Shown here piece by piece: positions 11,801 to 24,373 of a stretch of DNA of 64,000 bases. Numbering within the stretch: position 1 is the first letter of the stretch; each line of letters opens with the position of its first letter. The notes below the pieces were generated by a model, which had not been told where the DNA came from, searched no databases, and saw nothing but the letters and a program-made list of their open reading frames with translations. The translations under genes and the position numbers were made by a program. Location of the stretch: the NCBI RefSeq assembly GCF_000006405.1, contig NW_003211161.1:1-64000 (forward strand), in the 5' to 3' direction. Source of the stretch: Perkinsus marinus ATCC 50983 (taxonomy: Eukaryota; Perkinsozoa; Perkinsida; Perkinsidae).

Positions 11801-12437
11801 TTCTGTGATACAACTGAGCATTGTTTGGAACAAATCCCAACGCCTCAAGAGCTGCGGGAATTCGGAGTACTCGGGGCTGCACCTAGGGAGTTAATTCCGC
11901 CAATATACGCATATTATTATTCTCTCTTCCTGCACTCGAGAAAGGGCTTTGAGATATCTTTCAGATCGCAATTTTTCCGATGCTCAACTCCACACAATGT
12001 AAGAGGCTCACATCGACTTAAGAGGCTACACTCCGAAGTAAATTCACTTTTTCACGTAAGTTGTGCAATTCTCTCAGATAATTTTCGCTCGCCCATAAAT
12101 CTCGGCGCGCACAAGTATTGATGCACGTATAATACTTGCAGTGCGTGAATCTCGAGATATGGTAATGTCATTTGCAATTTCCGTATGACCTGTAATGACA
12201 GGTTTTCCTACTCGTATAACGCTTTTGATATGGCTGAAGTAATCGTTGAAAAGCTGAGAATTGTCCGAACATTAGTTACTCGAGTCAACTTTTATTATCA
12301 TCATAGCGTTGTTCTTCCATAACAATCACACATTGACATACGTGCCGCATCGCGAACGCGAGAAGATAGTCTTCAGGAAAACCATTGAAAAAGTCGTGTT
12401 AGCCTTGCAACAATCATGACGCCGCTCGCCCCACACA

Positions 12438-15400
12438 CTAGTGATGGAACAACCTCAGGCTAGAGAAGGCCATTGTCATCGAATATCTGACATACACTTT
12501 ACATAAGTTGCTCCACTTGATTCCCTACTGATCGCAAGCCTCGATGACCTCTGCATCAGCAACTGAGCCACCTGGTTGGACTACACTCGTTACCCCATAG
12601 CGACTGCATACATCGATAGAATCCCTGACACACAGCTGCCAGGCAGAGCGCCGTAGAGAGTTCGCCTACCGGAATGGGAAAAATGCATCGCTGGATACAG
12701 CAACACCCGTGAGAGTCTTCATAAAGGCGGCTTTCTCTTCATCACTCAGAGGCTCCGGTACCTAATGCTCACAGTCTAGTTCAGTCCAGACGTCACAGCA
12801 CATCACATCAGCAGGATCAAAGTTGTCGGCCTTCCAGTTGGTGTACTCGAGTTCACTCATATCCCCCTCGATATACCTCACACGGGCATTCACACGGGCC
12901 TGCTTCTTCACACTGCTTTTGAATTTCATACCCAAAACTTTGGGGTGTTGGCGGTGCCACCAATTTTGGACCTATCAATGCTAGTCAACGTGCCGTGGAT
13001 AGGGTGGAGTCACGCCCACCTTCCTAGCAGCCAGTTTCACACAGTCAACGCGGCTCTGCTGGCCCGCGCCAATTCCGATCATCATACCATCTTTGCAAAA
13101 ACCAACACTATTACTTTGCGTATACCTACCGGAAGGCCAATTCGAGCAGCGTAGTAACTCACAGTCTACTTCACAGCGATAGAGCACACGATGAGATCGA
13201 TGATCTGCTGCTGTGTAAAGGACGTAGACGCCTTAGTGACTATGTTCTGTAAGTACGACCTAATCATCTCGAACAGCCAACAGCAGTTTCGAGAAATGAC
13301 GCTTACGAATCAAAGATGATATCATTCCTCTTCTGCAGGAGACCGAGGCCACCCAGGGAGCGAACTTCAATTTCGGGACATACAAAGTTGGTATCCCCAT
13401 GGAGAATTACGAATTTACCTGAGTGAGTAAAAACGAAGGATGACGGCAATCTCCCTCCGGAAATTAAAGTCGACTCTATAACAGCCCCTCCTATCCTGTT
13501 TTCCAATGACTGCGAACACCATATGGAAGAAATAAGTCTGTCAGGTTCACGATGAGTTCTAGGATGAACAATGACACGGTGAGCAATAGTTTCCTCAGGA
13601 TCATGCTGGCTAAGGTCACTGGGATCCGACGGATCAATAGGCGGCTCGTTTGGATAGATGATAGACTCACTCTCAGAGATATAGGGAGAGCTTGATAAGG
13701 TAGAAGGGGTGATACGCCACAAATTGTGGTACTCCTTCTCTACTGTCACAACTGATCTAAGCTAAAATGCCCATGAACAAAAGCGCATCCGACCAGCGGA
13801 TGAAATCAGCGGTACAAACATGACGAAGCATCGTTAAAAATATGGTGCCGGAAATGAGAGGAAACACTTCGATGCGACCAGCTCCAGAGGACCTATAGCG
13901 AATGCGCTTACCTCCCTTCTTGGCCTTGAGAATCTCATACGCCTCAGGCTCGTATCCTGGCGCGATGATGCCATCCGATACGTCGGACTTCAGCAGGCTG
14001 GCCAAGGACACATCAACGGTTCCTACGACAAAGCCATCGTGCAACGAGCCCAGGCCGCTCAGACGTTCCCTATTCGTTTACTGGAGACCGCGACAAAGTC
14101 GCCGAAGCTACACATAGGATCCCCGTTTCGCGAACGGATATACGCCAGAGCCACCGGAGTCAAGTTACCACGTGCTGATGGAGCCACCTCGTATACGAAA
14201 GCCTCATTGCCTAAGTGGGAACAGACGGTTTCTCTCTACACTCGAGGGCATTATCATCGATCCCTGGGCCCTACCTTGCAACTCGGCGCTTGCCACCGCG
14301 GCACCAGCGGGACTCACGTGCTTGAAGCTAGCCGCGGATGGGAGTCTAACATGAGGAAGGAAATGAGTAGAAAAAGGTGGTATGAAACATACCCTGTGGC
14401 TGTATCCATTTCTCTGACCAGCATCCAAGAGTTAATCGCGTCCAGGAGGTTTATATACCCTGGAGTTCCATTCAGAACCTGCAACGAAGGGGAACTACTA
14501 GCTGATCCTGAGACAAGATGAAAACCTTAAAAGGCATCGCTCCGCCATTGCCGACCACACTGCACATAGCCGCTGGCTGCTGATGAGGATTGCATCCGTA
14601 TTTCAAAGGTGATACCACATCGAACGCCTGAGTACAGCATGGGTTGCGACAGTACATCGAACCACACTTAGTAGGGGTGGCTGAGTGCTCCCCCTAGTAG
14701 GGCAACCATACAATAGACGCACTCTGTAGACGTGAGCTATCACGCCAACTTACTTGCGTTACGGACCCTGCGAGAGGTTCCGTCGAATCCGCTAGCGAAG
14801 ACATATAGGCAGCTATCTTACTGTCGTATCTGAGGCATGACGAACAAACGTGATATCCTCTGACGAGGGCACAATGAGTAAGCGTCCAATCGGTGAGGCA
14901 GAGTATGAACTATCATATCATAACAGCAGCTTGGCGCAGTGGATAGCGTGTTGGGCTCATAACCCAAAGGTCCCTTGATCGAAACAAGGAGCTGCTATTT
15001 TTCCAACATTTTCTCACCTGGCTGTCAGCGCGAAAGCTTTGCATGCCATACGTCTGCGAAATTCCGGAGTGGTCGACCTGACTCATACAAACCTGGCACT
15101 CACAATAGAACTCGACCACAAGCACTACCCTTTGTTCATTGCTAGCTCCCTAGCTAACTCGTCGTAATCAGCCGTGCTGGTGAGGATACAAACACCATGG
15201 GAGTTCTTCGCAGCGGCTCGAATCTGCGCATGGGAACTCCGGCGCCGTTCTCCTTCCAAATCTCACCATGCATGGGCCTCCGATGTCAATATTTTCGATG
15301 CATGCAGAGAAGTCCGATGACATGGACGCTACTGCCTCCTCGAACGGATACCTAGGCGAACAATGAGTAGGCCAACAGAGAGCTCGCGCACGTACAAATT

Positions 15401-15889
15401 GACAACAACAAGATCTATTTTTTCAATTCCAAGTTCGACTAGCTGCCTCTCGTGAGATTCATTACCGCGCACCGCCAGCAACGCCCCATGCACCTGGAAG
15501 CATACACCCACTCTACTACTGATGCAAGATGATCACTGCACGCAAACACACACGGGACAATGCCTCACTTTAGGGTGTAAGGTCTTAACACGACCATCGA
15601 GAATCTCCGGACTCCCAGTGTACTCGCTGACGTCCATCACCGAGCAGCCCAAATCCTTCATCTTCTTGGCAGTCCCGCCCGTTGATAATATCTGATATAC
15701 AACCATCACCGAACGAATTCTTTGGTCGGCTTGAAAGTTCACCTTAACACCGTAGCTCGCCAGGCACTTTCCCAAGCTGTCGAGACCAGTCTTATCATAG
15801 ACCGACACCAGGGCGGTCCTCACCGCTATCGGACTAGCCTTGCCAGCGCCACTCACAGCACCCAAAATCCCGTTATTAGCACTAGTCAT
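12438..15889 (-). CDS. purH: Bifunctional AICAR transformylase / IMP cyclohydrolase
   Basis: It catalyses the last two steps of de novo IMP synthesis (AICAR to FAICAR using 10-formyl-THF, then to IMP). The multi-exon gene starts at 15889 (MTSANNG). The cyclohydrolase half shows [34 protein letters not shown] (15565-15600), then [20 protein letters not shown] and [12 protein letters not shown], and IDIGGPCM joined by a ~45-nt intron to [15 protein letters not shown]. The transformylase half gives LKYGCNPHQ (about 14600), [83 protein letters not shown] (K/H catalytic region), [13 protein letters not shown], and a terminal SLRLFHH before the TAG at 12440-12438. Order and motifs are complete, so the gene looks intact. 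Confidence 0.95.
14925..14997 (+). tRNA. Initiator tRNA-Met (CAT)
   Basis: A full cloverleaf can be drawn: acceptor AGCAGCT/AGCTGCT, D-stem GCGC/GCGT, anticodon stem TTGGG/CCCAA with loop CTCATAA (anticodon CAT), a 5-nt variable loop, T-stem CCTTG/CAAGG, discriminator A. It has the eukaryotic initiator hallmarks: an A1-T72 pair, three G-C pairs at the base of the anticodon stem, and a T-loop beginning with A (ATCGAAA) instead of TTC. Five T residues follow at 14998-15002, a Pol III terminator. It lies inside a purH intron on the opposite strand. Confidence 0.96.
14998..15002 (+). terminator. Pol III T-run terminator of tRNA-iMet
   Basis: Five consecutive T residues directly follow the discriminator base of the initiator tRNA, as expected for RNA polymerase III termination. 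Confidence 0.8.
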
Positions 15890-15891
15890 TA

Positions 15892-16021
15892 TGGAGTTTC
15901 ACCCTAGTGATATGAAAAACACTAGTGGAGAATATATTTCACGGCCACTGCAGCATAGCGCGAATATCGCGCTTTTTTCACAAAGAATTTCGCCACTTCA
16001 CGTAAAACGGGTGAAACTCCA
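15892..16021. repeat. MITE family 1, copy 1 (5' flank of purH)
   Basis: The ends are TGGAGTTTCACC and GGTGAAACTCCA, a perfect 12-bp terminal inverted repeat. Inside are the family landmarks: a CACTAGTG palindrome near the left arm, an ATCGCGAATATCGCG centre, and a GTTTTACG/CGTAAAAC hairpin in the right arm (the first half is altered here). It sits only 2 bp upstream of the purH start codon, so it occupies the promoter or 5' leader. Confidence 0.9.
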
Positions 16022-19000
16022 GTATAAGAGTGTCAAACCTCTGTGACAAGATGAACTATCTGCTATGCGATCGAACCACCGCAGTGATGCACTCAGTCGC
16101 CTCGAACGCTGTGGCCGCAACAGAGTACGCATCGTCCCAAAACGGCTGACAATCTGTATGTGATTCATCGCCAAAATCAGAAACAGACCTCGGCGGTAAG
16201 CGCGACCAAAATATGTTCCTAAACGACGGAAAAAGAATACAAAACATGCGATAAGGAAAGCTACCATTTCCTCATTAAAGCTATTACAACTCGACACAGA
16301 TACTCCACTTCCTCCACTCCAAATTACAACTATCATCACCACAGAAATCTACCCTCGCCCCAGTGACACCGCCGCATGCGGAATCGATATCACAGTTATG
16401 CTCTATCACGGTCCACACAACCTTGATAGAAACAGGCGTTCGCCTGACTAACAAAAACGGCGGAGCGATGCATCATAGGATGACAGCAACAAAGACCCGG
16501 AGTCGTAGCAATAGTGAAGGAGTCCTCGAAAAAATATATTCTACTTCGCGGCGAGTTCTCCTATTACCAGAAAAACATCATCTCGTTGACACATATGTGA
16601 GCGTTATTAGAAAAAATCGTGAAAAGTATATACCCGCTAAAACATACTACGGACAACAACGTGGGGCCAAAAAACATCTAAAAATAAGATTTCCAAAAAA
16701 AACGAAATAATTCGATATAACATGTATTCCCCTCGGGACATTAATCAACGTAGTTTCACGACAAGTATACCTCGACTCGCCTTATCAACCTCAGGCCGAC
16801 AGATCAGCTCTTCTCTTTGATCTTGACAGAACTCGAAATGAGGAAAAAGGCGTCGTTCGTTGGTAGTATAGAAAAAGCCCCGAGAAAGTCGCAAAGTAAT
16901 ATCTTCGATAGTTGTCGCTGCAGTTGTCACCACCATCTTCACAATGGAAAATTACTACCCAGGTGGTGACACAGGTGCGTTGGTGGTGACACGTGGTGGT
17001 TTCGGCGACAGCATTTTCTGTCCAGATGTTGTGCGTGGAGGAGACCTAGGAGGTTTCCCGCTGTTACTCCCAACAGTATCTATACGCGACGGCGAAGGGC
17101 GCTTGTGGAGATCTAATGATCTTCGCAAGCTATTGATACAGTTCATCGTTGCTCTTGTTGGTTGCTGCCCTCGAATACGTTGAAGTCTGATGACAACCAC
17201 ATACTGTCGCTCACTCGACAACACCGAGCATACTTATAATATGCAATAATGCATCTCTTGACAGCTTCAACCTCCTCCACGGTAGCTCTATACATACAAA
17301 CCGGCGGTGGGGTCTCCACCGCCACGACCGGATGAGAACGACGCGATACAGCTGGTGTAGCTCCACAAGATGGGCTGACTGACAAGTCACTGGGTGATGG
17401 CGATTCACGAGCACCTCGAAACGGATTAGAGCAAGTTGAATGCCGGTTGAAATGAAAACAGACAATAATTTTTTTGTTGAGAATTTGATTCGTGACGTTT
17501 TTTAACAACATTGTAGTGTTAGCAGATGTTATATACAAAATTTCAGCTTGCGACGAAAAGTGATGTCGGCGACACGAAACGAGCTCTTTAGACTGCGCCT
17601 AGTTCTATACATACACAATAAGTCCTACGAAATATCATAGCTCCAAAAGTTAACGATATACTAGATATAAAAGGATGATAAAACTGATAGAATTACCGTT
17701 AAATCAGCACACGAGCTGAATATGCTATTTCCGGGGAAATTACGGTATGTGCCAAAACCACTTCCCTTACTAGAATCTCGGCAGGAGCAGCAACATGTCT
17801 TCTCCTTCCCACCATGTTCATCATCACAACCGTCCGATGTAATAACAAGGGCGAGCGAGTCGACAATCGACTCCATAACGCAGAACAAACCAACTACCAT
17901 ACGGCGATGAACGGCTCATCACAAAGTACTTCAACGCGAACAACAGAGCGAACATTGAGTTCATATTGTTACTGTTTGATATTACTGTTAGAGTAGCATT
18001 GCAATCAATTGAATTTCTCTCAAATCGCGGCTTCACATTGGCGTGTGTAGTCATCTCTCGCCTCCACTCACCTCCCTAACCCCCTGTATGTCTAGTAGAA
18101 CTTTACAGTGGTCTACAACCCAACCGTGGACGCCGCGACAGCACCAAACAATAACAAGATACCCGATATCATCACCATCAATGCGATTGAGTTATCAAAA
18201 GTACCTACAAGAACCAATACTATTCTAATTGTCATAAAAGGCTCACCGATGAGAGGCAGCACGCCAGGAATCAGCTGCACTGGAAGCCGTCGATAGCACT
18301 GTCCTCCTACTGCAAGGCACAGACCCGTACCTGGACTCTAATGCAAAGTTTGATATCACAGATTTCAGTGTGATCTCATATAGCTCGCTCAGTTAAGAAA
18401 ATATCGCAAGATAAGGGCTAGTTGGGAACAACAACGGTAAAAACATGAAAAAAACAACAACAGCAACGACTACTTATAGTGAGTTGTCGAAGTCTATATG
18501 GAGTGATAATATATAAATCTAAACAGACTAGAATATTATATAAGGATAGCATGCGATAACTGACTCAGTTCTCGCACTTGCCTTATCGTCACTCACTTGC
18601 CAGCAAATGACTCAAGTTTTTGTTGCTCCCGAGTTCAACAAGGCCAGGTATATTCATACACCACAAAAGGTCTACTATATCGTCTGCTTTTATCATGCTA
18701 TACCATACCGATGGAATGTTCACTATCACATACAGTAGTATCTATGATTGCTGAATTATCACCGACCGATCAAATTTTCCTACCACTTCTTTGGCAAATC
18801 CTTGGACCACGACAGAGACTAACCGTAGTACCATAAGATACCACACAAGGCTGAGGCTGAGCGAATAAGGCCAATCAAATTGAATACATCAACACAACAA
18901 CCCTCTCCCGTCCGTGCATATTTTGGTACTACACTGACAAACTCCAACATAAATGTAATACAAAATCGCCGTGTTAATCATCTCGAGGAGTATCCTCTAT

Positions 19001-20257
19001 CACACGCCGTAGTTCATGACTTCATCGAATAGTTCAAAGTCCTGTTTCAAGCTCGCCCGACCGTTTTGATACTCGATACTTTCTACAGCATTTCCAGGTC
19101 AATTTGATATTCTACCCGCGTTTTTAATAATTTAACCACTTCTTTTGAAAAATACCTTTCTTTTTAATCTTTTACCGACTGATTTTAACTTATTACCCAA
19201 AATTTTAACATAATAGCTACAGAAGTAGCAACATGAGCAATTAGGTTTGATTACTCTCCTATGGTTGTGTTGAACATCACTGATCTCGACAACTCTCCCG
19301 AACACACGACTAACGAATGCGTATTAGCCAATGAGCATAGTAACCACCACTCCTCATCCCCTACAGTCAGTCGATGGGTTAAGACTCTCTATTCAGATGG
19401 TGTCCTCGTCCATTCCACGTCACCCGCCTCAGTGAGTATCACTCACGCGGAAACGATTCGAATGACTCAAACTTCGATAAGACAACCGCTGCCACAAGGT
19501 CGACCAACCTTCCCCTCGAGAAGTCCTCCTGAGCAAGGACTGAGCATACAGGAGCAGTGACGAGCCGAATCAACAACGTGATGCTACTCAAATTAAAATC
19601 AGTTCATGACTGTCATAGTGTATGTCGGTCGAATCAGTTCAGAAGATTCGACGAATATTTCCTTTCTCGATTGATATCAACTGCTCAGGTGCATGGTCTG
19701 GCCCTGTATACTGTAGTTGAACTGAAATGCACTTCTTGCCGAGGATTGCCTACATACACTTCGAGTTTTCTTCCGATCGCCCCAACATCGCCTCTCACTA
19801 GAGGAAACCTACGGTAGAAACTTCGCAGATTGAAGTGGACGTACAGTTGCATGCTTCACTCGATGATACAACACTGACTCCTGAAAGACAGAAGTAGATA
19901 GTTTGAAGCAAATCCCCGTTGCTTCAAGTAACGGCGGAGAATCTGGCGGCCAGATTCTCCCCTGCGAACCTTGATGCTGTAGTGGATAGCCGACCCGTAT
20001 TCCATCTTGCACGTTACCATTCCCAGTGTGAGAGTATATAATGCACGAAGATATGCTGGGAGATATGTGACGGTTTCGTGAAGATGAGGAAGAAGGCCAT
20101 AATATTGAGGGTTGTCCGTGAAAACAGTGAATCCTGAAAATGGTGAACCGGAAAAAATTACCCTCGAACCCTCAAAACAGTGAAGGAACGAGCGCGCGCC
20201 CGTGGCGCGCCAACAAAATTCAACTGAAGGTCCTCTTACGACTTTTGTGTTGTATCG

Positions 20258-20332
20258 AGCGATTGGTCTAGCGGTTAGGCGGTAGTGCTAGATATCGAAT
20301 GTCCAAGGTTCAAATCTGAAGTTCATCAAGGT
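20258..20332 (+). pseudogene. tRNA-like sequence (SINE head or tRNA pseudogene)
   Basis: A box-A-like TGGTCTAGCGGTTAGG and a box-B-like AGGTTCAAATCTGA are spaced as in a tRNA, but the acceptor strands do not pair. It is best read as a tRNA-derived SINE head or decayed tRNA gene. Confidence 0.5.
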
Positions 20333-20342
20333 AATTTTACAA

Positions 20343-20450
20343 CTGACTGTAATCCAACACCAACCAAAGGTTTGTAATCAATTAACATGGCGAGCGACAT
20401 ATACATGCTCTGATACATAATTGGTGTTGGATTACACTCAGTTAGACTGA
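20343..20450. repeat. Long-armed inverted repeat (MITE-like)
   Basis: Arms GTAATCCAACACCAA (20350-20364) and TTGGTGTTGGATTAC (about 20421-20435) are perfect inverse copies. They extend outwards imperfectly into ACTG/CAGT-type sequence and enclose about 55 bp. No coding capacity. Unrelated in sequence to MITE family 1. Confidence 0.75.
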
Positions 20451-22592
20451 GATAGTTTTTGCTGAGACGCGATTGAGGTACGCTCGGGCCAGTAAGCCTG
20501 CCTAACTTAGCTCGTGCGCTTCCTTAGCAGTTACTCCGGGTCATCCTGGATGACTCATCCAGGAGTTCAGTATAGAAGTTGTATTCGTTCATGTTCAACA
20601 GGAACAGACATTAGGACTTGCTGTCTGAGGCAGCCTGCCTACTACCAGAATTGTTCAACAACAAGGTTCCCACACTTCTTCTACAGTCGCTACTATGGAC
20701 TCAAACGCTTTGCTTATGGGAATCGCGTATTTCAGCTAGTTGCTAACGGATTGAAAACTCAATCCCTCGCAATGAAACAGTGGAACGGAAGACAAAATAG
20801 TTGATCAAAACAAGACTAGAGACGACACGGATTTCCGAATCCCTACAGCGTCCGTCGCGGATGCTCGCGGGAAAGGCGATATCCTGTCATTTATAATGCA
20901 ATCGTACGCATGCTCTCGCATCTGAGACTCATCGTAAGTGATATCGCTAAAATGAGGGGTTTGTAGGAGGATGTCTACAAAACGGGCCAAGACATGAAGC
21001 GTGCACAGGTTAGACAGTGGGTTCTGCTGCTGAAGGCCGAGGAAGCTATTACTAAGCCCTCCGTGTTCCTCGTACTTTTAAAAAGTCTCTTCAAGACACG
21101 CAACGAAGAACTAGGCGTGAAAAAGATATAATATCTGCATCAGCCCTCAGCAGCGCTGCGACGGGCCACCGCAGCTGCTCACGACCAGGCCGTGAGCAAG
21201 TTGACTACTCAAACATGAAGCAACCGGACAGTGTGTGATCATTGAAAGTTGAATCGGTTCGGGAAGGAGTGGTAGAAAAATTACTTATATTTGGAATACC
21301 GGTGCGGGCGAGTTTGTTGTTCACTATTGTCAGGCTTTCACCCGCTTTAGTGGGAGAAAAACTCCCTATAACGGATTCACTCGCCCTTCACCCTCTTCAG
21401 GATTCACTGTTTTCAGGAGGGACCATATTGAGGATGGTTCGTGATGATATGATTGGCCCCTTGCTTTATTCATCATCCTACATACCTGTTGCATTCTCCT
21501 CAGTGATTCTTTCTTCCTCTGATTCACCTGCCCACTCGGGTTCTGGATCAAGTCCGTCACCATTCATTCACCTCCCATCGACGAACTTGCGTTCACCAGT
21601 GACTCGGAGCACGAGGACTACTGTTCAGTCAAAGAGATGTCTACAATGCTATTCTCGAGGACAATCCCGACACGCAGTTATCGGAGTGACGAGTAACGCG
21701 GTAATGCATAATAACTATTAACGTATTAACGATGGCCTCAGTAGTTACATTCGTGTTACTTCCAAGCGTTGAGAAAAAAACGGCCAAACACCGCACGAAA
21801 CACCTGAAACCGTAATGGGGATTTTTCAGTTCAGAGTACTACACGGAGATATTCTGATGAAAATGTCATAAATTAGATTTGATCCACAGTCCTCCTCATA
21901 AAAGTCGGTCGCTCTACCACTCTCCCAATCATTCTCACAAATTACGATAACGTAGTGCGGCCCTGTTACTGTTAACTATTTTCGTGGCGCGTGACTGTTG
22001 TTCCTTGGAGACGCCGCGCACTTGCTTCTTACAAAATTCGCAATTGTTCCTTGAGAGGTACGGCGGGTGGAAGTTCTATGATAAGTATACGAAAACTCCC
22101 TAGGAAAGTTGCAGGCCGCCTTTCTTAGGAAAATCACCTCAGAACAAACATTTTAATTCGTACCTATTCGTGGTATGTGACGCCAAGTCTCCACAGATTT
22201 GAATATGAATACTCACGAATGTGGACTCAGTAAGGCCCACCCTTTGCTACTCGGTGATTTCTGGTTGTCTGCATCTCGACGAGTTATTCTCTCGTGTGAG
22301 TTGACCGATTTTTGGTAAGAACCTGCGATCGGGTCTGTGTTATGCAAGTAGTGGCGGAATACACATCCGAAACGGAGCATCCGAAATCCCCAGAAACTGG
22401 GATACCACAGCGATGGCGAGTTTGCAATTCTGGGAAGAGAGAACGACTCGGCGGTGAATGGAAGGCCGCGCCTGTCGAACTCATTATATTTCTATCACTT
22501 CACGGAATTGTATTTCGGTTCGCTCGATTTTGAAATTAAGGAATTCGGTTACCATCTTTCCCACAAATCACAATATACTTCATTAGTTCTCT

Positions 22593-24121
22593 ATGTCTTC
22601 CTCCCCGAGACTCCTATCGTCTCCTCCGGTTGAAGCCTCATCGGGCAGCCGACCGGCCAAGAAGGGTAAAGGAAAGGGCAAAGGAAATGCGATGAAAGGC
22701 GCCCAACAGGGCCGATCGGGACCGTCCGTGGAAACTTGCTGGGTGTGCTTGAAAAATGAAGGCAAATATAAGTAATAATGGTGACACTATTTTGAACTTG
22801 TCAAGAGGCACCGATGTAGATTAGTTTGTTGCCAACGCCGGTATTGTAGTATTAAGTGCTATAAAGAGCACACCAGCAAGCCTTGTACGGGCGGCATGCG
22901 TCGGGATGAAGATATACCCCAACGGAGAAAGCGGAAACCAGTAGTAGAAGCAGTTGCCAAGCATTGTGGCTCACAAGTTGTGTTCAGTTGTATGATTTCC
23001 AAGATGCTGAGTTGTCACTTTACAGTAGCTGCACCAAAGAAGACCTAGAGGTATCAATGGCATGTGGTCTTGCGCTGTATTAAACTACTCGCGATGTTTG
23101 TATACAATTTATCGATGGTTTCCGCTAATAGTAATTATTATTATTATCATTATTATTTCTAAAATTTTTCAGAGTTTCACCACCCTGGTGATATGAAAAA
23201 CACTAGTGGAAAACATATCCCACGACTACTGCACAGCGCGAGAATTGGAGTATTACGCCACTTCACGTGTGGAAACGGGTGAAAATTCATACCGTAGCAT
23301 CATAATATTATATTTGTTCTTGTTATAGCGTAACTTATATACTATATATCATTGGAGTTTCACCCTAGTGACATGAAAAAATTATTTCACGACTACTACA
23401 GGAATCCGCGAATATCGCGTTTTTCACCGAGTTTTACGACGCCACTTCGCGTAAAACGAGTGAAACTCTATTGTATAGACTATAGATATAGTTGACAAAT
23501 GAATACATCTGTGATTATGATATTCGACTGTAGTAGAAGTATGAGAGGGTTGTAGGGTATCAGTGGAGTTTTACGCGAAGTGGCGTCGTAAAACTCGGTG
23601 AAAAACGTGATATTCGCGGATTCCTGTAGTAGTCGTGAAATATGTTTTTCACTAGTGTTTTTCATACCACTAGGGTGGTGAAACTCCAGTATTAACGCGC
23701 GTATTGTGATAACAAACTCGAGTGAAAATTTTCACCTGGAGTTGTTCTTAGAAACTGCGGCATTCGAAACCTGTGTTGAGCAAACTGTCTCATCCTGTCC
23801 TACGGAAAGTGATAAAACGGATAGACTCGGCCGATGACAGGTGAACCCATCTAATATGTTTTGTGATTCACAGCATTCAGTCGTTTTAGAATTGCAGCAT
23901 TGGAAAAACAACTAAGTTGCGATGCGGATTTCGTGTCGTTCGTGGACGAGTGTTTGGCGGCGGTCGGCTTCAAGTATGTCGAGGAAGACGCGGATGAAGT
24001 AGCGACTAAAATTGAGGAAAAACCGCAGAAGTTGATCGAAGAGATTACGTCGGATGAGTCCCGCAGCTCTAGTGATTCCTCATCATCATCAGCAGGAGGG
24101 GAGGATAGTGATTCTGACTAA
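22593..24121 (+). CDS. HIT-type zinc finger protein (ZNHIT3-like)
   Basis: Exon 1 (22593-about 22772) encodes a basic Ser/Lys/Gly-rich N terminus and the first finger half, TCWVCLKNEGKYK. After an intron of about 45 nt the finger completes as RRYCSIKCYKEHTSKPC, the zf-HIT pattern of C/H pairs. After a large intron (about 23060-23740) holding three MITE copies, an exon reads LSHPVLRKVIKRIDSADDR. The last exon (about 23895-24121) reads IAALEKQLSCDADFVSFVDE followed by CL, matching the ZNHIT3 C-terminal region, and then an acidic Ser-rich tail. ZNHIT3 proteins help box C/D snoRNP assembly together with NUFIP1. Exon 2's 3' end is uncertain. Confidence 0.8.
23172..23290. repeat. MITE family 1, copy 2 (intron of ZNHIT3-like gene)
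   Basis: The left end GAGTTTCACCACCCTGGTGATATG and internal CACTAGTG are present; the right end is degraded (GGTGAAAATTCA). It lies in the large intron. Confidence 0.8.
23353..23470. repeat. MITE family 1, copy 3 (same intron)
   Basis: Ends TGGAGTTTCACC and GAGTGAAACTCTA, with an internal deletion next to the CACTAGTG block and the GTTTTACG/CGTAAAAC hairpin kept in altered form. Confidence 0.85.
23564..23688. repeat. MITE family 1, copy 4 (same intron, inverted)
   Basis: It is in reverse orientation to copies 2 and 3. Ends TGGAGTTTTACGCG and GGTGAAACTCCA. Copies 3 and 4 lie about 95 bp apart in opposite directions and could together form a long hairpin in the pre-mRNA. Confidence 0.88.
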
Positions 24122-24159
24122 ACGTTTCTTGGAGAGCGATATAGAGTTGGTGGTAAAAA

Positions 24160-24205
24160 TTTGCCGACCTAGGTTCGAACCTGGGTGGTATGCCCTAGCG
24201 ATGTG
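24160..24205. repeat. tRNA T-arm fragment
   Basis: CCTAGGTTCGAACCTGGG resembles a tRNA T-arm with a box-B core and is followed by a short acceptor-like tail. No D-arm is found. It is in the 5' flank of the GalNAc-transferase gene. Confidence 0.35.
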
Positions 24206-24373
24206 TGGTTTTGGAGCTCAAGTGGGGGAAAATTTGAGCTATACTAATTTCAATAACTACGAATTTGAATGTTATATATTTCATTTTTTCCCAATTTTTT
24301 AGTTGTATATTTTTGTCAACTGTTTGCAGGGTTATTGTTGTTATTGTTGTTGTTGTTTTGTTATTCTTCGGTG

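Larger units (their letters stand above)
16022..22592. other. 6.5-kb region without a supported gene
   Basis: Only short frames exist, on both strands. The most coding-like are a basic 115-codon frame at 16363-16710, a 65-codon minus frame ending ASRGILVVKLR at 16942-16745, and a + strand segment near 20955-21130 (KAEEAITKPSVFLVLLKSLF). None has a family motif or convincing splice partners. The stretch 17900-19260 is AT-rich and repetitive in composition. A degenerate tRNA-like sequence and a hairpin element are annotated separately. It could hold exons of fast-evolving genes that I cannot recognise. Confidence 0.3.

Noticed and set aside
21242-21721. 159-codon + strand frame
   Set aside because: The opposite strand is also open, composition is Ser/Pro-rich, and no motif or splice partner is seen.
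23172-23688. CRISPR-like array (three similar ~120-bp blocks in a row)
   Set aside because: The blocks are palindromic MITE copies in mixed orientation with unequal spacing in a eukaryotic intron; there are no short direct repeats with uniform spacers.
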